Part shown: piece after piece, positions 1 to 13,270 of the stretch | Layout: every line of letters starts with the position of its first letter | Numbering within the stretch: the first letter of the stretch is position 1 | NCBI RefSeq assembly: GCF_040581485.1 | Contig: NC_090132.1 | Span: 7,947,001-8,011,000 of the forward strand | Source: Linepithema humile | Taxonomy: Eukaryota; Arthropoda; Insecta; Hymenoptera; Formicidae | DNA: 64,000 nt | Direction of reading: 5' to 3' | The notes under the pieces: model-generated | The model's input: only the letters and a program-made list of their open reading frames with translations | Database searches by the model: none | What the model was told of the DNA's origin: nothing | Program-made: the position numbers and the translations under genes

Positions 1-2980
1 ACATCATTAATCGATCAGCTCCAGATGAAACTGTTTGACTATTGATTAAGTTGACGAACTAACTACACGATTCACTGAGCATCATGTGCCGATGCTTAAC
101 CTATCACACACTTGCCGCGGTATTAGCAAACACAATAGACGAAACACGATTCCGCTAGAAGACACCGGTTGATCCATGTTTCTTAGACAAACCTCAACGA
201 CAGAATGACAGAAGCGCAGCGACGCGACACGCATACTGACGCAGACACTGACACGCCGGTTGACGCACGCACTTACAGCACCGGATGGGACATGCTAGAG
301 AGGCATTACAGTCAAGGTTCGGCCCGAGGAAGGCTGATTACCCCTTTACGACGCGCCAAGGTCTCCTCACGTCCTAGGCAGAGCCTCTGTCATTTATGGT
401 TCGCGTCACCTTGCACCCTTCATCATAAAAAAATTGAAGCGTCGCATCGCTCCTTTTTTCTTTCTTTTCCGTTTTTTTTTACTTGGGCTTAAAAAGGGTG
501 CTGTATAATTTGGAATGTCGAGCAGTAGGCGGTAGTTATATTCATCTCGGGATGAAGGGCAAAAAGATTGTCTTCGCGTATACGGAAGGGTTGCTATATA
601 TATATTTGTTACGGTGGTGTCATAGCCTTGACATGTCTCGACAGTAAAACGTACAAAACAGCCCTTTTCCGCTGACCGCTTGCTGGCGATTCGGATTTAT
701 AACCTTGGCTTAGTCTAAACTGTGGTTAATAACCCCGCAGGCTTTTATTACTAGGGCTTGTTAAAAATTTTCCGGTCGTATAATGTCGCTCACGAAACCT
801 ACGATTTTTTACCATTGTACCGTTACTTGTAACCGGAGAAAATTTTTTACGCTTTACATATGTTTCTGAGTAGCAATTGCGGTGTAAAAATGCATATGAA
901 TGACTACAGGAAGCAATTACAGTTGTTAAAATATAAATTAAAAATTAAATTTTAGATTACTGTGCAATAAAATAAATTTTTCAATTGTTGATGAATTTGA
1001 CATATTCAGAAATGATATAAAAATCTGCATATAATTACATATGATAACAGCTTAAAAAAATTTATGAACTTTGCATTTGTAATCTTGAAAAAATAAATTT
1101 ATATTAATTTTTGCATAATTAATATATTTCTGAAAAATATTTTTTCCGATTTTTCGTAGTTTTTTAAATGTCTTCATATCAGATGTGATATATAAGTTTG
1201 AACTGCAATAATATGCACATGATTACGTCTGATACTTTCGAGAGATCTTTCGAGAAAGTATAGTATGCAGAATGTGCACATGGTTTTTTTTTACATCTCA
1301 TGGTGCACCAGCGATGTTTCGTCGTAGCATATTATAAACTGAGTTGCGGGCACGTGGGAAAAGGTAGCACGAAAGAGCATATTTTCTGAAATTCTTCCGC
1401 ACATGAGTTGCCATGTGTACCGGCAGCGTATACACGTAACATCCTCAACAACTGAGCGCTGGAACTTGTTTCAAGTTCCAGCAAATTTGTAATATCGATA
1501 TATCTGCCGCCACGACGTCGGTGCTTCTCGTTTCTGAAAAGACTCCGCTTCACATGGCTGCGGAGATTCTTCACATAAGTTCTTCCGCCACACATTCCTT
1601 GTACCGACATTTCTTAACAAGGTGCAGTCCGATGAGCTACAAGTTGCGCGTACGCGATATCTTAACATTCTTTTTTGTCGAAAGATTTTATTTTTTTTAG
1701 TTGAGAAACGCTTGGGGAAGTATTAATATTATTGCGGAGCAAGAATATGATCTTTCTTAAATTACTGCGTTTCTTAGTGGCTTTCTATCTGTTAGAAATA
1801 GAAAAAAAGATTTAGAAAATCTTTCTCTATTAGTGCGTTGAATATGAAAGGCAAAAGAATCAAGGAAGATAGTTGATTTTTTGATATTTGCAAGATTTTT
1901 GCATTTCGCATGTGAAGCAGCTGTTTCATTCATGTTTATATGCTTCAATAATCCGATATATTCTGTGGAACAATCGTTAAAAAAATTTATTAATATATTT
2001 ATATGAAATTTTAATTATTTTTTATACATAAAATATCACGATGTGATGCGCTTTCGTCAAGAACTATATAAAATTTATATTTGCGATGAATTTTGCTTCA
2101 AACATGTTTGTGATTCGTCGTAATATATAGTGTGTGCTAGCGAGATTCATAATGTATCTATGCAAACAAAACATTGGACGAAAGTCAATGTTACTTGAGC
2201 GTAATCGTAGCCGTCGCTTCGTGATACAACGCATTACTTCTGGCGTACATATCAGAATCGAGGTAACTCTCGAACACACTCCGTTTCACGACATGATTTA
2301 TACCCGGCTGATGGTTTGTGTGTGCAGTCACTGGTTTTATGCGAACGTTTTAAATGGGAGATAAACATAAAGAGGCCTTTTATGGCGCCATCAAATAAAC
2401 AACTTGACTCCTCCTTCTGCTTTGCTTCTCTACTTCTGCTTTGCTTCGACAGGCCCTGTTCGATGTGTCTCTCTTCAAGATCTTCCGGGGACTATTGCAA
2501 CGATTCGATGGCACTTGTAAATCGGTTAGGCACTTTGATTTTACGAGAATAGTGTTACGCTTGTGCTAAACCGTTCATGTGTCTTCTCGGTAAAAAAAAC
2601 AAAACGATCTTTTCTTCATTAAACCAAACGCGTATAGGCGAATGAGTTTTAATTCAGAGCACATACTCTTGTTCGTTATCGTTGACGTTCTTTAAATGAG
2701 CGGACATAGCGGCGCGCTATTGAGTTCGGATCGATACTGGATTTAAAGTCAAAGGTTACGAAATCCGTAGTAAAAAGCAATGGAACATCTCATCCGATCG
2801 AGACGTCAGACAAACAGCAGTTAAAGTTTCACTCAGTTCACGTAATATTTTTGTCAACGGTAATTAATTTTTTTAGCACGCTGTATAAAAGCTATGTGTA
2901 TTAAAGCGATAGCGATACGTCTACGATGGGATTTGAGGGCAGTGCATCTATCAAAAATTCCCAGGATTACTATGATAGAA
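1..2980. other. Upstream intergenic DNA, no gene seen
   Basis: This stretch is AT-rich and non-repetitive. The only open frames are short, have no recognisable domain and overlap on both strands, so none is supported as coding. A ten-base palindrome with two GCCAT cores (around 2383) sits in an otherwise plain stretch. By insect Hox order this side should face Abd-B, but no Abd-B exon and no iab-4/iab-8 microRNA hairpin was found by eye. Confidence 0.6.
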
Positions 2981-2984
2981 ATTA

Positions 2985-3630
2985 GTGGGGATTGTCACTC
3001 ACCGATGTCGTGGCGGAGCCAAATTCGGAATCCTGGGGATGAGCCGAGGGCGAGCACACACGTACGTACGCAATGGCGGCCATGACAGGCGCAGAATTCC
3101 GGCGTCGCGACGCTTGTCGGGCACGCGGCCCCGAGATATCGACCACCGTGGGTGCGAGCGGTTGGTCGGTGGAGATCAAGTGGCGAGGAGGTCGGAGGGG
3201 GGCGATGGGAGAACGAGCGAGAGGTGGTGGAAGGTTAGGGGGTAGCGTTAGGCACCACGCCCAACCCTCAGCGATCTCGAACCCCCATCTTCCCCTCCCC
3301 GATCCCCCGCAGAGACAGGGAGCCAGCCGCCCTAAGGCACATTATCATATATTTTCCTTTTATATCCTTTTCCGAACTGCACTCTTACTTATCGCTGTCC
3401 CTTTTTCAACTTCCACCCTCCTGCTTCGTCCGCCGCGGACGCCGTCGCGCGCGGTCTTTGTTTTTCATCGCGTAGGAAACGGTATCTCGCCTCACGGTCA
3501 CTTTATCGGAGAACAGAGATTAAAGAGTTCACCGTGGTTTTCGTCGGCAGATTTGTTCAAGGTTCCGCTAGCCCGGGATTGCAGTTGTTTTTCGCTTGAC
3601 CGTCGTGTTTCACTCTACTCAATCAAGTGA
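2985..3630. promoter_or_regulatory. GC/CpG-rich island, candidate regulatory element
   Basis: The base composition rises sharply against AT-rich flanks and CpG is frequent. It includes a double GCCAT core near 3074 (ATGGCGGCCAT), the kind of site bound by Pho in fly Polycomb response elements. A 185-codon open frame crosses it (3073-3630), but it is compositionally driven, rich in Arg, Pro and Gly, and shows no domain. I read this as a candidate cis-regulatory element or noncoding promoter. No direct evidence of function exists in the sequence. Confidence 0.35.
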
Positions 3631-3639
3631 TTTGGAAGC

Positions 3640-6600
3640 TGCATCATCTTACGAAAACAGCGTTTGATTCCGATTGACATGTGTATTAACAACTTTATTC
3701 TAAAATAATAAAATTTTAAAGATACTTTTGCGGTGTTTTATATAGGTATTTGTTATAAAATATATTCACGAAGTTAAAAATAGTTTTAGTGCGACTACAT
3801 TATCATTGTTTTTTTCGCCATAAAATTCTCGCGTTCTTCTAATCGACAGAATGTGCAGCGACGTAACTTTCAGCAGTGCACAAGACACGTATAAAACTGC
3901 GTTACGAATGGCTTAGCAGCCATACTTGCCGAGATATTTTTATCTCCACTATATTCGAAGCGCATGGCGACGTCATGACTAATAATGCACTGGTCAATGA
4001 ACCGAATAGTGAGCACAAAACATAATAACTTATGTTAATGAAATGATAACTATCACTATTGGAATTTATTTGTTTGTATACACATATTACTCGTGTTATA
4101 GTATTATTTATACTAAGTTAGGTAGAAATTAAAATTTAGCGAACGATAACACATTTTTTGAATGTCTGAAAATGAGAATTTTGATATAATAAGACGTTTT
4201 AACAGATTTATGGCTGGAACAAAAATAGAAATTTTTGAATTTGTAAAATATAAGGATTTTATTCTTTTTAAATGAATATTATAAAGTACTGAGCATTGCA
4301 TTTTGTGATGAAAATAATTGTGCAAATTAATTTCAAATTTATAGTATCTAATTTAATTTTTTATTGTATCTGAAAAGAGAATAGAAATATTATCTATAAT
4401 AAAACCGAATCAGATTAGTCTTTCTAGTCTTAAAAAAAGTTTGGTTAGCGACAGTTTTTGTATAATTTTGCCATTATTTTAATTTGTACACTATGTATAT
4501 TAAATGTAATACACTATGTAAATTAAATAATTTTCCTTTCTCTTTTTAGTACACTTAAGTCGAGAACCAAAAAATAAGAGAGGTAGATAAGAAATCCAGG
4601 GGCAATTATCATTCGAATGCTACAAGGCTGCCTGCCATGAGCCTTCGGTTTTCGTTTTCACGATATTATACGCTCATACTAAATACTTCTGGCCTGTGTG
4701 TACGCCGTCCACGTTATCCGGATGGGATTCTATCGTATGTACTTTGGCGGAGAACTTATTTTCTTGTGATGTTGTTTGTTATCGAATTTACTATAGTCGC
4801 GGCTAAATTTTACTATAATCCCGCGCTTGTGAACATAAGAGGATCGCATAGCGCGGCGGATTGATAAAGTCTAACAATAAATTTTCTCTAAGAAGTTAGC
4901 AGGTACTATTGACACATAATTTTTTAGTGCAATTTACAAGGCTTGATTACGTTAACGACCGGGAGCGATAATATTCTTTAATGATGTCATTCACGCAAAT
5001 TACACATTTTTAAATATGTGAAACTTTTTTTCCGTTGAATTTAGCCCACGCATTACATTAATAATTAAAAGAAAATGTAAAATGTATATATATAATTAAA
5101 AGAAAATGTTTTCTCATCTGCTCGTTGTTTTCAGAATAATAAAGAAAATATGTTTATACTATAGTTTAATTAAAAAATGTTGCATCAATGCGCGCAATAA
5201 ATTAGCTAAAAATTTTATTTAAAGAGATATGTTATTGTGAATAACTGAAACACTTTTCGTGAAATCACAAACGTGTTGAGTATCTTGTACGTTGTTATAT
5301 GTGTTCTGCGCGATGTTAGGGAAGCCGTATGCGTGCACGCACGTAGTAAGCCTACGTCATCGTCACTTTACGACACAAGGCCGTGCAATCGCGAATGATC
5401 ATCCGCCGACCGACATCATAAATCCAATGGGGGTTCTCAACCTTATCGACCTACCATAACTTTGCAGCGTAAAGTTCCCCTGAATGCACGATTTACGTTG
5501 TTAAACGCCAGTTCGTTCGCATTCTTTACAGAAGACAAAGCGCCTTACGCTTCGCTTAAAATGTATTGCAACATTACGGCGACGCGACAGTTTACATAAT
5601 TTCAAGCACGCTTCACACCTCTCCCGCGCCAAAAATATTGCAAGAGATAAGAATTTACAGTCTGTTGTGTTGAGCGAGATATATATTTGAGAGACAAAAA
5701 TATACGGAATAATAGAGACTAGGAAAAATCACTCTTTAAGGTAGAAGAGCTATAAAGTAATTATTTGAGGTGAATATGGGTGGTGAAGAAGATGAAATTA
5801 TGAATTATAAAACAATTCTCCTCTAAAGATCGTGATTAAATACGCTTTTACTGTTTTGTTAAAGGCATATTATCGTACTGTTTCTCCCGCACTTGGTATA
5901 TATCGAGGTATATTTCATATTCTATTTGTTCCCCGCCGTATCTCTTCCCGCTCACATTCTTTCAATACGGACGCACATACTACAATTTCTAGGATTTTCG
6001 TAAGGATTCTTATCACGTCGCAATAATAGCAGTTTGCATTCGACTTGGAATTGAAACATAGGACGGGGCAGGATGTAACCGAGACAAGGCGACTAGGCAC
6101 TATGTTGCATGCATGCACTAAACCTTTTTTCTCAAAGCATAAGCTGCATTAAAATGCCTCTATATCATCTCTTTCTTTTCTATGTGTTTCTTCATTCCAC
6201 ACATCTACATAAGTGCAAATATAGTCAAAGAAGTAGCATTTAAATTTATATAAAACAAAACTGACGTTTAGAAATTTTGAGAAATTTCTTTTGGAGAACT
6301 TGAAATATTAATTTCTTTAAGTTGTATATAAATATTCTTACCGTTTGTACGAATAAATGCCAAATTATTTATTATACGAATAATCGAACATATCTGCAAC
6401 AAGCATAATGCACCAACCAAGATTCATGCATTCCATCGAAGGATCGCGCTCTACGGTGGCCACTTCGCGCGGTGCGGTCAAGAACGGTGCAAACGACTCT
6501 CCAAGGCCAACCACGCAACCCTTCTATGGATCTGAGCAGCGCCTATGCACTTTATTTTATGTCACTCTGAAAGACCGCTTTACTAACATCCAAGTTCTTG

Positions 6601-8700
6601 GTTTCTCAACAACGTAAAATTTTCTAGTTTTAGTACAGAAGATTTTCAAGTTTTGCAAATATATTTGCATTTACACGTCAAAATTTTACAAGTGACAAAT
6701 TAATGGCATATAAGTGAAACAAACGGAAGAATAAATAAAGAAAATTTGTTGAAAATGTTGACAAAGTGTTTATGTTAGTGTTTACATAATAATAAGTTAT
6801 ATAAAGTTTGTGAATCTGTCAAAGCTTTATAAAATATATTATTAAAAACAAAATAAATTGTATTAACGCTTATGAGAGTGTATTATAGACATTTTTTCCT
6901 TGAAGTATTTACACTCATTAAATATATGCTTTTGAGAGCAACGAAATTAAACTAGTGTTCAATTAATGAGATGAGCTCTTTTGTTCCGCGGAAAAACAAA
7001 GAAGCCATTCGGCCGCTTTGAACGCCGGCGCCTCAACGTGCTATGAACAGCAATTCGGCTTTCGGCGTTGACTTTTTGTACGAGACAGTGGCTCGTATAA
7101 CGCTTTTATTAAGCAGTTAAAGTTTTATGAATGTGTCAGTCGACGGACTGCTACCGCGGGGCGGTTTGCGCCGTTGGATGTCTGAGAAACATTGCCGCCA
7201 CGTGTTTCGGCGACACATCGAGAGATGTCACAAGCTGATCCCGAATCGAACGCAGACGTATTGCACATTTTGTAAATCCAATAATTGTTTTAATAAATAT
7301 CTTGACATCATAGGATTGCTCTCAAAACATTACAGATTAATGAACATTTTAACAATCATTTTACAATCATTTTAACAATCATTAGATTGTTAGATGAATT
7401 TAACAATCATTAGATTATATGCTTGGGATTAATTGTTTTTGGGAACAATTTAAAATAAAAAAATTTTAATTATTAATTATAAAATTAAAAAGTAAAATTT
7501 TATTGTAATTTTATATATATTTTGCTTATAGCATAATAATAATGCATCGACATATCATAGACGACATTTAGAAATATTTTCAAATACTCATTAAAATGTT
7601 AAGTTTCCTAATTATGATTTCATTAATTTTATTTTAAATTTCTATTTTAAAATACATAACTAATTTTAATAAAAATTATTTCAAAATATGAATTAATAAC
7701 ACAGTAACTTTTAACTTTTAATTAATTTGAGATTTATCTGAAGTTTTGAGAATAATGCAAATGCATATTTCTATGATTTTCTGCATGTGCCTGTAATAAA
7801 ATTTACAGTAAAAATTAAATAATTAGCAATAGCATCACGTCTGTGACAATATTTCATGAAAAGTGCCAAAACATAAACGTGTTGCAATAAAAATTTTATT
7901 ACCAATTAACTAGCAATATTCATTAATGATTTAATGCAGTATGCTTTAATATTAGTAGCGCCTAAATGTAGCGGAAACTTTTTAATGGCGTAAAATGAAA
8001 TATCGCTTGTGCACGCGAGTTGCGAACGGAAGATACATTTATAGCTTCTTGGCATTTATTGCCAACAATGAGCATACTTATGTGGACATATGTGTGTATA
8101 TGTATATACATATGTGACGATCCACAATTTATATTCGATGGATAAATATTTGATAGATATCAAGGAACTAAGATATGTAAATACAACATATTACGTAAAC
8201 GCGATGGAATTTTTTACTCTCATCAAATTTTCATTTAAATTCACACTAAGGTTGTAAAAATGTTGCTATACCAAAATACATGTGCAGATTGTGTGTTTAC
8301 ATATGTTGTTTCGACATTAAATCAATGTAAAAATGTCAAATGACACAAATAGCTTATCTTACAAGCATATAGAAAAATAAAAGTTGCACATTGAAGATAA
8401 CAGGATATTTTTGAAAATGTATACGTAATTTTAGACAAATTTTTGCTATTGTTTTATGTATGTTGACATATGTATTTTTATAAAAATTTGGAGTATATAT
8501 ATATTTAGTTTAGTTATTGTTATTTTATTATTGCTTTTCTAAATTTGTGTGTGTGATTATCGAATAATCAACAATATGAAAAATGAATTTTCCCATGCTT
8601 GATAAAATAAAGTATATGTTTATCTATTAACATATATTTTTTATTATAGTTTGTTTATTTGCGCATTACGATGAAGAGCCAATTATTAAGAAAAGCTAAA
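3640..8700. other. AT-rich intergenic DNA
   Basis: Mostly AT-rich with scattered short TA runs. A small imperfect tandem repeat of a motif like TTTTAACAATCATT lies at about 7341-7415, and a symmetric run of ACATATGT-type words at about 8086-8115 could form a small cruciform. Moderately GC-rich patches at about 5290-5640 and 6960-7260 are possible regulatory islands. No gene is supported. Confidence 0.55.
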
Positions 8701-8714
8701 CAAAATATATTCTA

Positions 8715-8960
8715 TAAATGGTTCTTTTCTAACGCCGCCCTGACGACTTTTGGGTGAACTATTTATCCCTGAGGGTACACCTTAGATTTTCCCGAAAACT
8801 ACGGGGTAGGAGAAAGGGAGGGATTTGGCAATAGAATTCTGTTTGACCGGCTGGTTCAGCAGAGAACCTTGAAAACGCAGCGAACAAGGGTGCATAGCAA
8901 GGATACTAGTCTTTCTACCCCGCGACAGATGACGCCAGTGTTATGCAATATTTTTGCAAA
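8715..8960. promoter_or_regulatory. Small GC-rich island in AT-rich flank
   Basis: About 250 bp of balanced composition embedded in very AT-rich DNA, without an open frame of note. Such islands often mark conserved enhancers in hymenopteran Hox clusters; here that is inference from composition alone. Confidence 0.25.
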
Positions 8961-10390
8961 CCCACACTATTCCACAACTGTAAATAAAGGCATCTTATTT
9001 TTCTTTTTGAATAAATTTTTATCTTAAGTAATTATATAACTGTTCTTAATTATTTTTTCTTATGGTTATGTTAAATTATCTGAAATAAAGGATAAAAGTT
9101 ACATACCTGTATGTAAAAGATGCTTAGCGCTCTAAGATCAAGTTTCGCAATTAGAAAATTGTATTATGATATGTTCCTATATAATTTTTTAATTAATGTG
9201 ATGAAAGAATTATTCATTAATCGTTAAAATAATTATTTAGTATAAATTTATTTTGTTAAAATGCTTCCAAAGTATTGCAGTCTATTTATAGTTGCGGGTA
9301 GGCATATAATTCGCAAAATATTATAAGAGAACGTATAAAGATTATTCTTTATATAACCAATTAGAAGTATATAACGAAAGGGTTGCCGGATTATCATTGC
9401 CAGAGGATTATTGATTTTCACATAAAGTTGAGCTCAACGTCCTTCAAGCCATCTTCTACTTTCTTTGTAATCAAAGTTATGTACGAAATTTTTTGTTTAA
9501 TTTTTCTATTCTATTTAAATAATTTGTTTAAATAATTTGTTGTAAGTATGGAAAGTATTAATTATAACGAAAAATATTAATTGTCAAATATGTTATTGAT
9601 TATGCCCAGTATTAATCACGTGCATAATATTATATACATAATTATGTATAATATATTATACATAATACTATAATATTAAGCAGATATGAAAATCAGATTA
9701 TGCGGAACGAAATTCTAAAATATCTCAGGATTAGTTGCAGCCAAACATGGCATGATTAATAAAATTTGCAGCACAAGTTCGGTCGGTTTACAAACTCCGT
9801 GGCCCAATAAATTTCTCATAATAACATACCCTTTTCAGTTGCCGAAAGCAACATTTTGTCGATGTTCATTATCGTGCAAATCGAAATTAAATTTATAAAA
9901 GACGTCCAAAGAACGAAATGTATGTGATAAGCACGTTTATTGCGCTAGCTTATAATGACATTATGACTTTTCACACAAGTGCTATTTTTTTTTAATATCA
10001 TTACTAGGCGAATGTAAATTGAAAGGAAACTATAAACTCGTCTATATTGATTCTTATCATCACAAGCCTCGAGAGAACAACAGCGACGAAATTACATCGT
10101 ACGGGGAACTAAATTATTACATTTAACGTTTTCATATGTAACGACGTGCAAGTAGATAACGAGGTGTGATAAGAAAACGGAATTTGTTTTTACAAACACA
10201 TCTTTTGCTAAGACACTTTTTTATAATGCTATTTCATATAATAGTTGAAGTTTAATAAATAATAGAAAGAAAATATCTTAAATTTATTTATATTGCTTTC
10301 GTGCTCCGAATCCCATTACATTGCAGATGAATAAATGACTCTACCAGATCTGATCAAAGTCACTGTGATTGCTAGACGAAGATTACCGCA
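8961..10390. other. AT-rich intergenic DNA
   Basis: No gene or clear structure apart from a short perfect palindrome around 9633-9650 centred on CATAATTATG, inside a run of ATA/TAT words. Confidence 0.5.
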
Positions 10391-11060
10391 TAAGCGCATT
10401 TCAGCGATGTGACGGAGGGTGAACTTTTCGAGACAAGACTAGTGGCGAATAAAATACATGATATCAAAAAGGGCGTGAACTTCGCGAGAAGACGAAAAAG
10501 AAGTGGCATAAGGGAGCCAGTGACCGCGTTTGTGGAGGGAAGGGGAAAGAGATTTGAGATGGCCGGACGAGAACGTGGAGCAAGAAATCGGGGAATGTTG
10601 CCTGGTTTAACCGGCAGTCAGCGGTAAAAGTGAAGTGGGGGTGTACCCACGCGCATGCACGCTTCCCGACCGGGCATTTTATGTTTTGATGGTGCAATAA
10701 ACCGCCGTAAAGCAGCAGTAAAACGCATCGAGTCACAAGTCCGACCGTTTTGCCCCGCTCTCTTCTCTACACTTCACTTCTCTGCCTCGTTTCCTCTCTT
10801 TCCCTTCTTGGGCACTGTGAACCGTTTTTCGTTTCCTCTCACTTCCTCGTTCCTTTCTCAGCAGATGTCATTAAGAGGCCCGCCCCATTCGCGAGACTGT
10901 CACTGTCACACGCCGGCTCATTCGCTCGTCCCGCACGTTCCGGACCTTCCGCACGTCATTACGTCACTAACGTCGCGGCTGTCAGACGATCGGTCGACTG
11001 TCACGTGCTTCGCGGTCGGCTCGTCGACGTCGTGTGCTCTGCCTCGTGATTAGCACTTCG
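10390..11060. promoter_or_regulatory. GC-rich island, candidate regulatory element
   Basis: A roughly 650-bp island with frequent CpG and purine-rich then pyrimidine-rich halves. Overlapping open frames on both strands and in two + frames (up to 132 codons) are what such composition produces by chance. None has a recognisable domain, so none is called coding. Confidence 0.3.
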
Positions 11061-13060
11061 TAATATATGAAAGAGTGTGGTTCATCATGCAAAATACGAA
11101 AAGCAAAACCGGAGCCTTCTCATACTGATATTTAAGCACTCAATAAATATTATCTGTAAAATCACAGATTAGGATGTGAAAACTCATTAGCAGAAGTTGA
11201 TCCTTGAAAATAAATGTCTCGGATATATACATATATAATACTCTTTCTCTTGAATAAAGTAATAAAATCGTGCATCAAAATATATGTATAAAATATGGAA
11301 ATATATGTCAATTATTTGTCAATTTTACATATCAAAATACAGATCAACATAATAAAATTTTACCCAGAATAAATAGATATAATATCTAAAAATAATATAT
11401 AATACATATTAATTGAGTTGATTTATTTATAATTACTTATTTATATACTATAAATTAAAATTACTTAATTTTGTGCGCAAAGTGTAAAGTTGTATAATAT
11501 AATAACCCTACGGTTATTTATAAGATCTTAATTTTTTTGTTCTTTATAAATTTATTACTGCTATAAACTTATATCTTTTAATTAGCGATAATTTAACTGA
11601 TTTTTTTAAGGAAGTTTTGACATCCTGAACTCTAAATTTATCTATCAAATAAGCAAAAGATATCGGTACATAGCGAGAGGGTTGCGGATTACTTTTACCT
11701 TCTCGGAGATGGCGCAATAGGTACTCTTCCCCAATCGTTAGGGCGTCTCCCCGAATGGATTCGAGGATCAACACCTACTGACCACCGCCTTATTTTTCTT
11801 TTTCGATTCAACCCAATGTCCCTCTCTTTTGTTCATCAAAAAGTCTGTCTAAAGATTCGCTGAAGGACACAGCATGTCTGACGAGTCTCCAACGGAACAT
11901 GTTTTAGAGGAGGCAGAGCATCTCTTTTTATCTCCCACACATCTCGCTGCAAACGCACACACGCCAAATTTCTACCTTTCTCCATGTCTTTTGTAGCTTC
12001 GCATGCTTAGCGCGATTGTAATTTACATTCCGTGGTGTTTGAGACAGATACACGCCCGTCTTCGTCGCAAAGGAGACTGTGTGTCTACACGCTTATCTCG
12101 TATTTATGTGGGTGTGTGCATATGCGTAAGTGTGGTTCTGATCACGCTTGTGTCTTATTCAGTCGAGCAAAGATGTTGAGATCCGACGAGTGATCGTTGA
12201 TATAATTGAATCAGTTGTATTGTAATGATCAGTTTTCTGGGATTGCATTCTTGTTTCAATTCACATGATTCACAGCGATTGCCCTCTTTTACAGCAATAA
12301 ATCAATTGCGTTTTATGGAATTACCGCAATCAGATAAATTGAATGTTTTGAAACTTATTTATTGACAACGAGAGGAGAAACTTGAGCATTAGTAAATATA
12401 GCAAAATTGTGTAATACTTTTTTGATTGAAATTAGTTATTGTTAACTTATGATTTGTTAATCTAATATATAATTTATGAAAATGAATAATGAATACGTGT
12501 TTTTAATATTTAATAGAATTTTTTTGCATCATTTATTACTTTGCAAAACTGTCATTTGCATATAGATAGAATTATTCTTACTAATGACGATTCGTAAATC
12601 ATGACGGTTAAGTATTATTAATAAACATTTTTCTGGCATCTTATTCATGTGTCAAATACTTTAATATAATTATCAAATATACTAGAAAAATTTTTTTATT
12701 TATTCTCTTAGTGTGTATGTGAACATTTTTTGAAAATTCATAGATATTGAATGTTAGGCGACAGACTATTTTAAAGGACGAGAGGCATAGAGCAGGAAAT
12801 ATATTTATCTCTATAGATTAGATTTAAAAATGCATATCATTCATATGCGAACTCATATTTTGCATTAAGTTACTTGAGTTCTATTTTTACTGTGTCTCGA
12901 ATATTCCTTCAAATTATGTAACTCAAAGAAACATTTAAAAGAATAAATTTAAGGATATGAGATATGTATGTACAAGATACGGTAAATAAAAAAAGATTAA
13001 CAAAATTTTATAAATGTTAATATGAATTAAAATAAAAATTCTTTTCTACATGTCAAAATA
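11061..13060. other. Intergenic DNA, mostly AT-rich
   Basis: AT-rich except for a more mixed patch at about 11700-12180. No coding frame, RNA gene or repeat of note was recognised. Confidence 0.5.
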
Positions 13061-13092
13061 AACGAATTAATATTTCCTAACTTTGGTTTCAG

Positions 13093-13126
13093 GGAACGGT
13101 CTTCGTATGATCCTGCATCCAGTTTC
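13093..13126 (+). ncRNA. Candidate 34-nt noncoding or 5' UTR microexon
   Basis: The segment is preceded by a branch-point match (CCTAAC at about 13077), a pyrimidine-rich stretch and AG at 13091-13092, and is followed at once by a consensus donor GTAAGTAC. It lies about 3 kb upstream of the abd-A start codon on the same strand. It could be a 5' UTR exon from an upstream abd-A promoter, or an exon of a noncoding RNA like the fly iab-8/msa transcript that runs towards abd-A. No transcript evidence is available, and short exons with good sites also occur by chance. Confidence 0.3.
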
Positions 13127-13255
13127 GTAAGTACTTGGTGTTGTATTGCTCCCAAAAGATTCGTAAATACAACTGGAGTTACGTTATTTAATTCATGTAA
13201 TGTTATTTAATTCATTCAATACTGATGTGAGTTGTGCAAAGTCATGTGAATACTT

Positions 13256-13270
13256 CTTCGGCAGGTAAGT
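13256..13270 (+). promoter_or_regulatory. Recursive-splice-like site CAG|GTAAGT
   Basis: A pyrimidine-rich CTTCTTCGGCAG acceptor is fused directly to a consensus GTAAGT donor, with the junction between 13264 and 13265. Zero-length exons of this form split long introns in fly Ubx and other large genes. It lies only 138 bp after the donor of the candidate microexon. It might instead be the 3' end of an ordinary exon whose acceptor I did not find. Confidence 0.25.

Noticed and set aside
3073..3630. 185-codon open frame on +
   Set aside because: Lies in a CpG-rich island, with overlapping frames on both strands, Arg/Pro/Gly-rich and low complexity, no domain and no splice context.
9600..9680. 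ATA/TAT palindromic run as a possible MITE
   Set aside because: Only 18 bp is exact and the rest is low-complexity TA sequence; such palindromes are common in AT-rich DNA.
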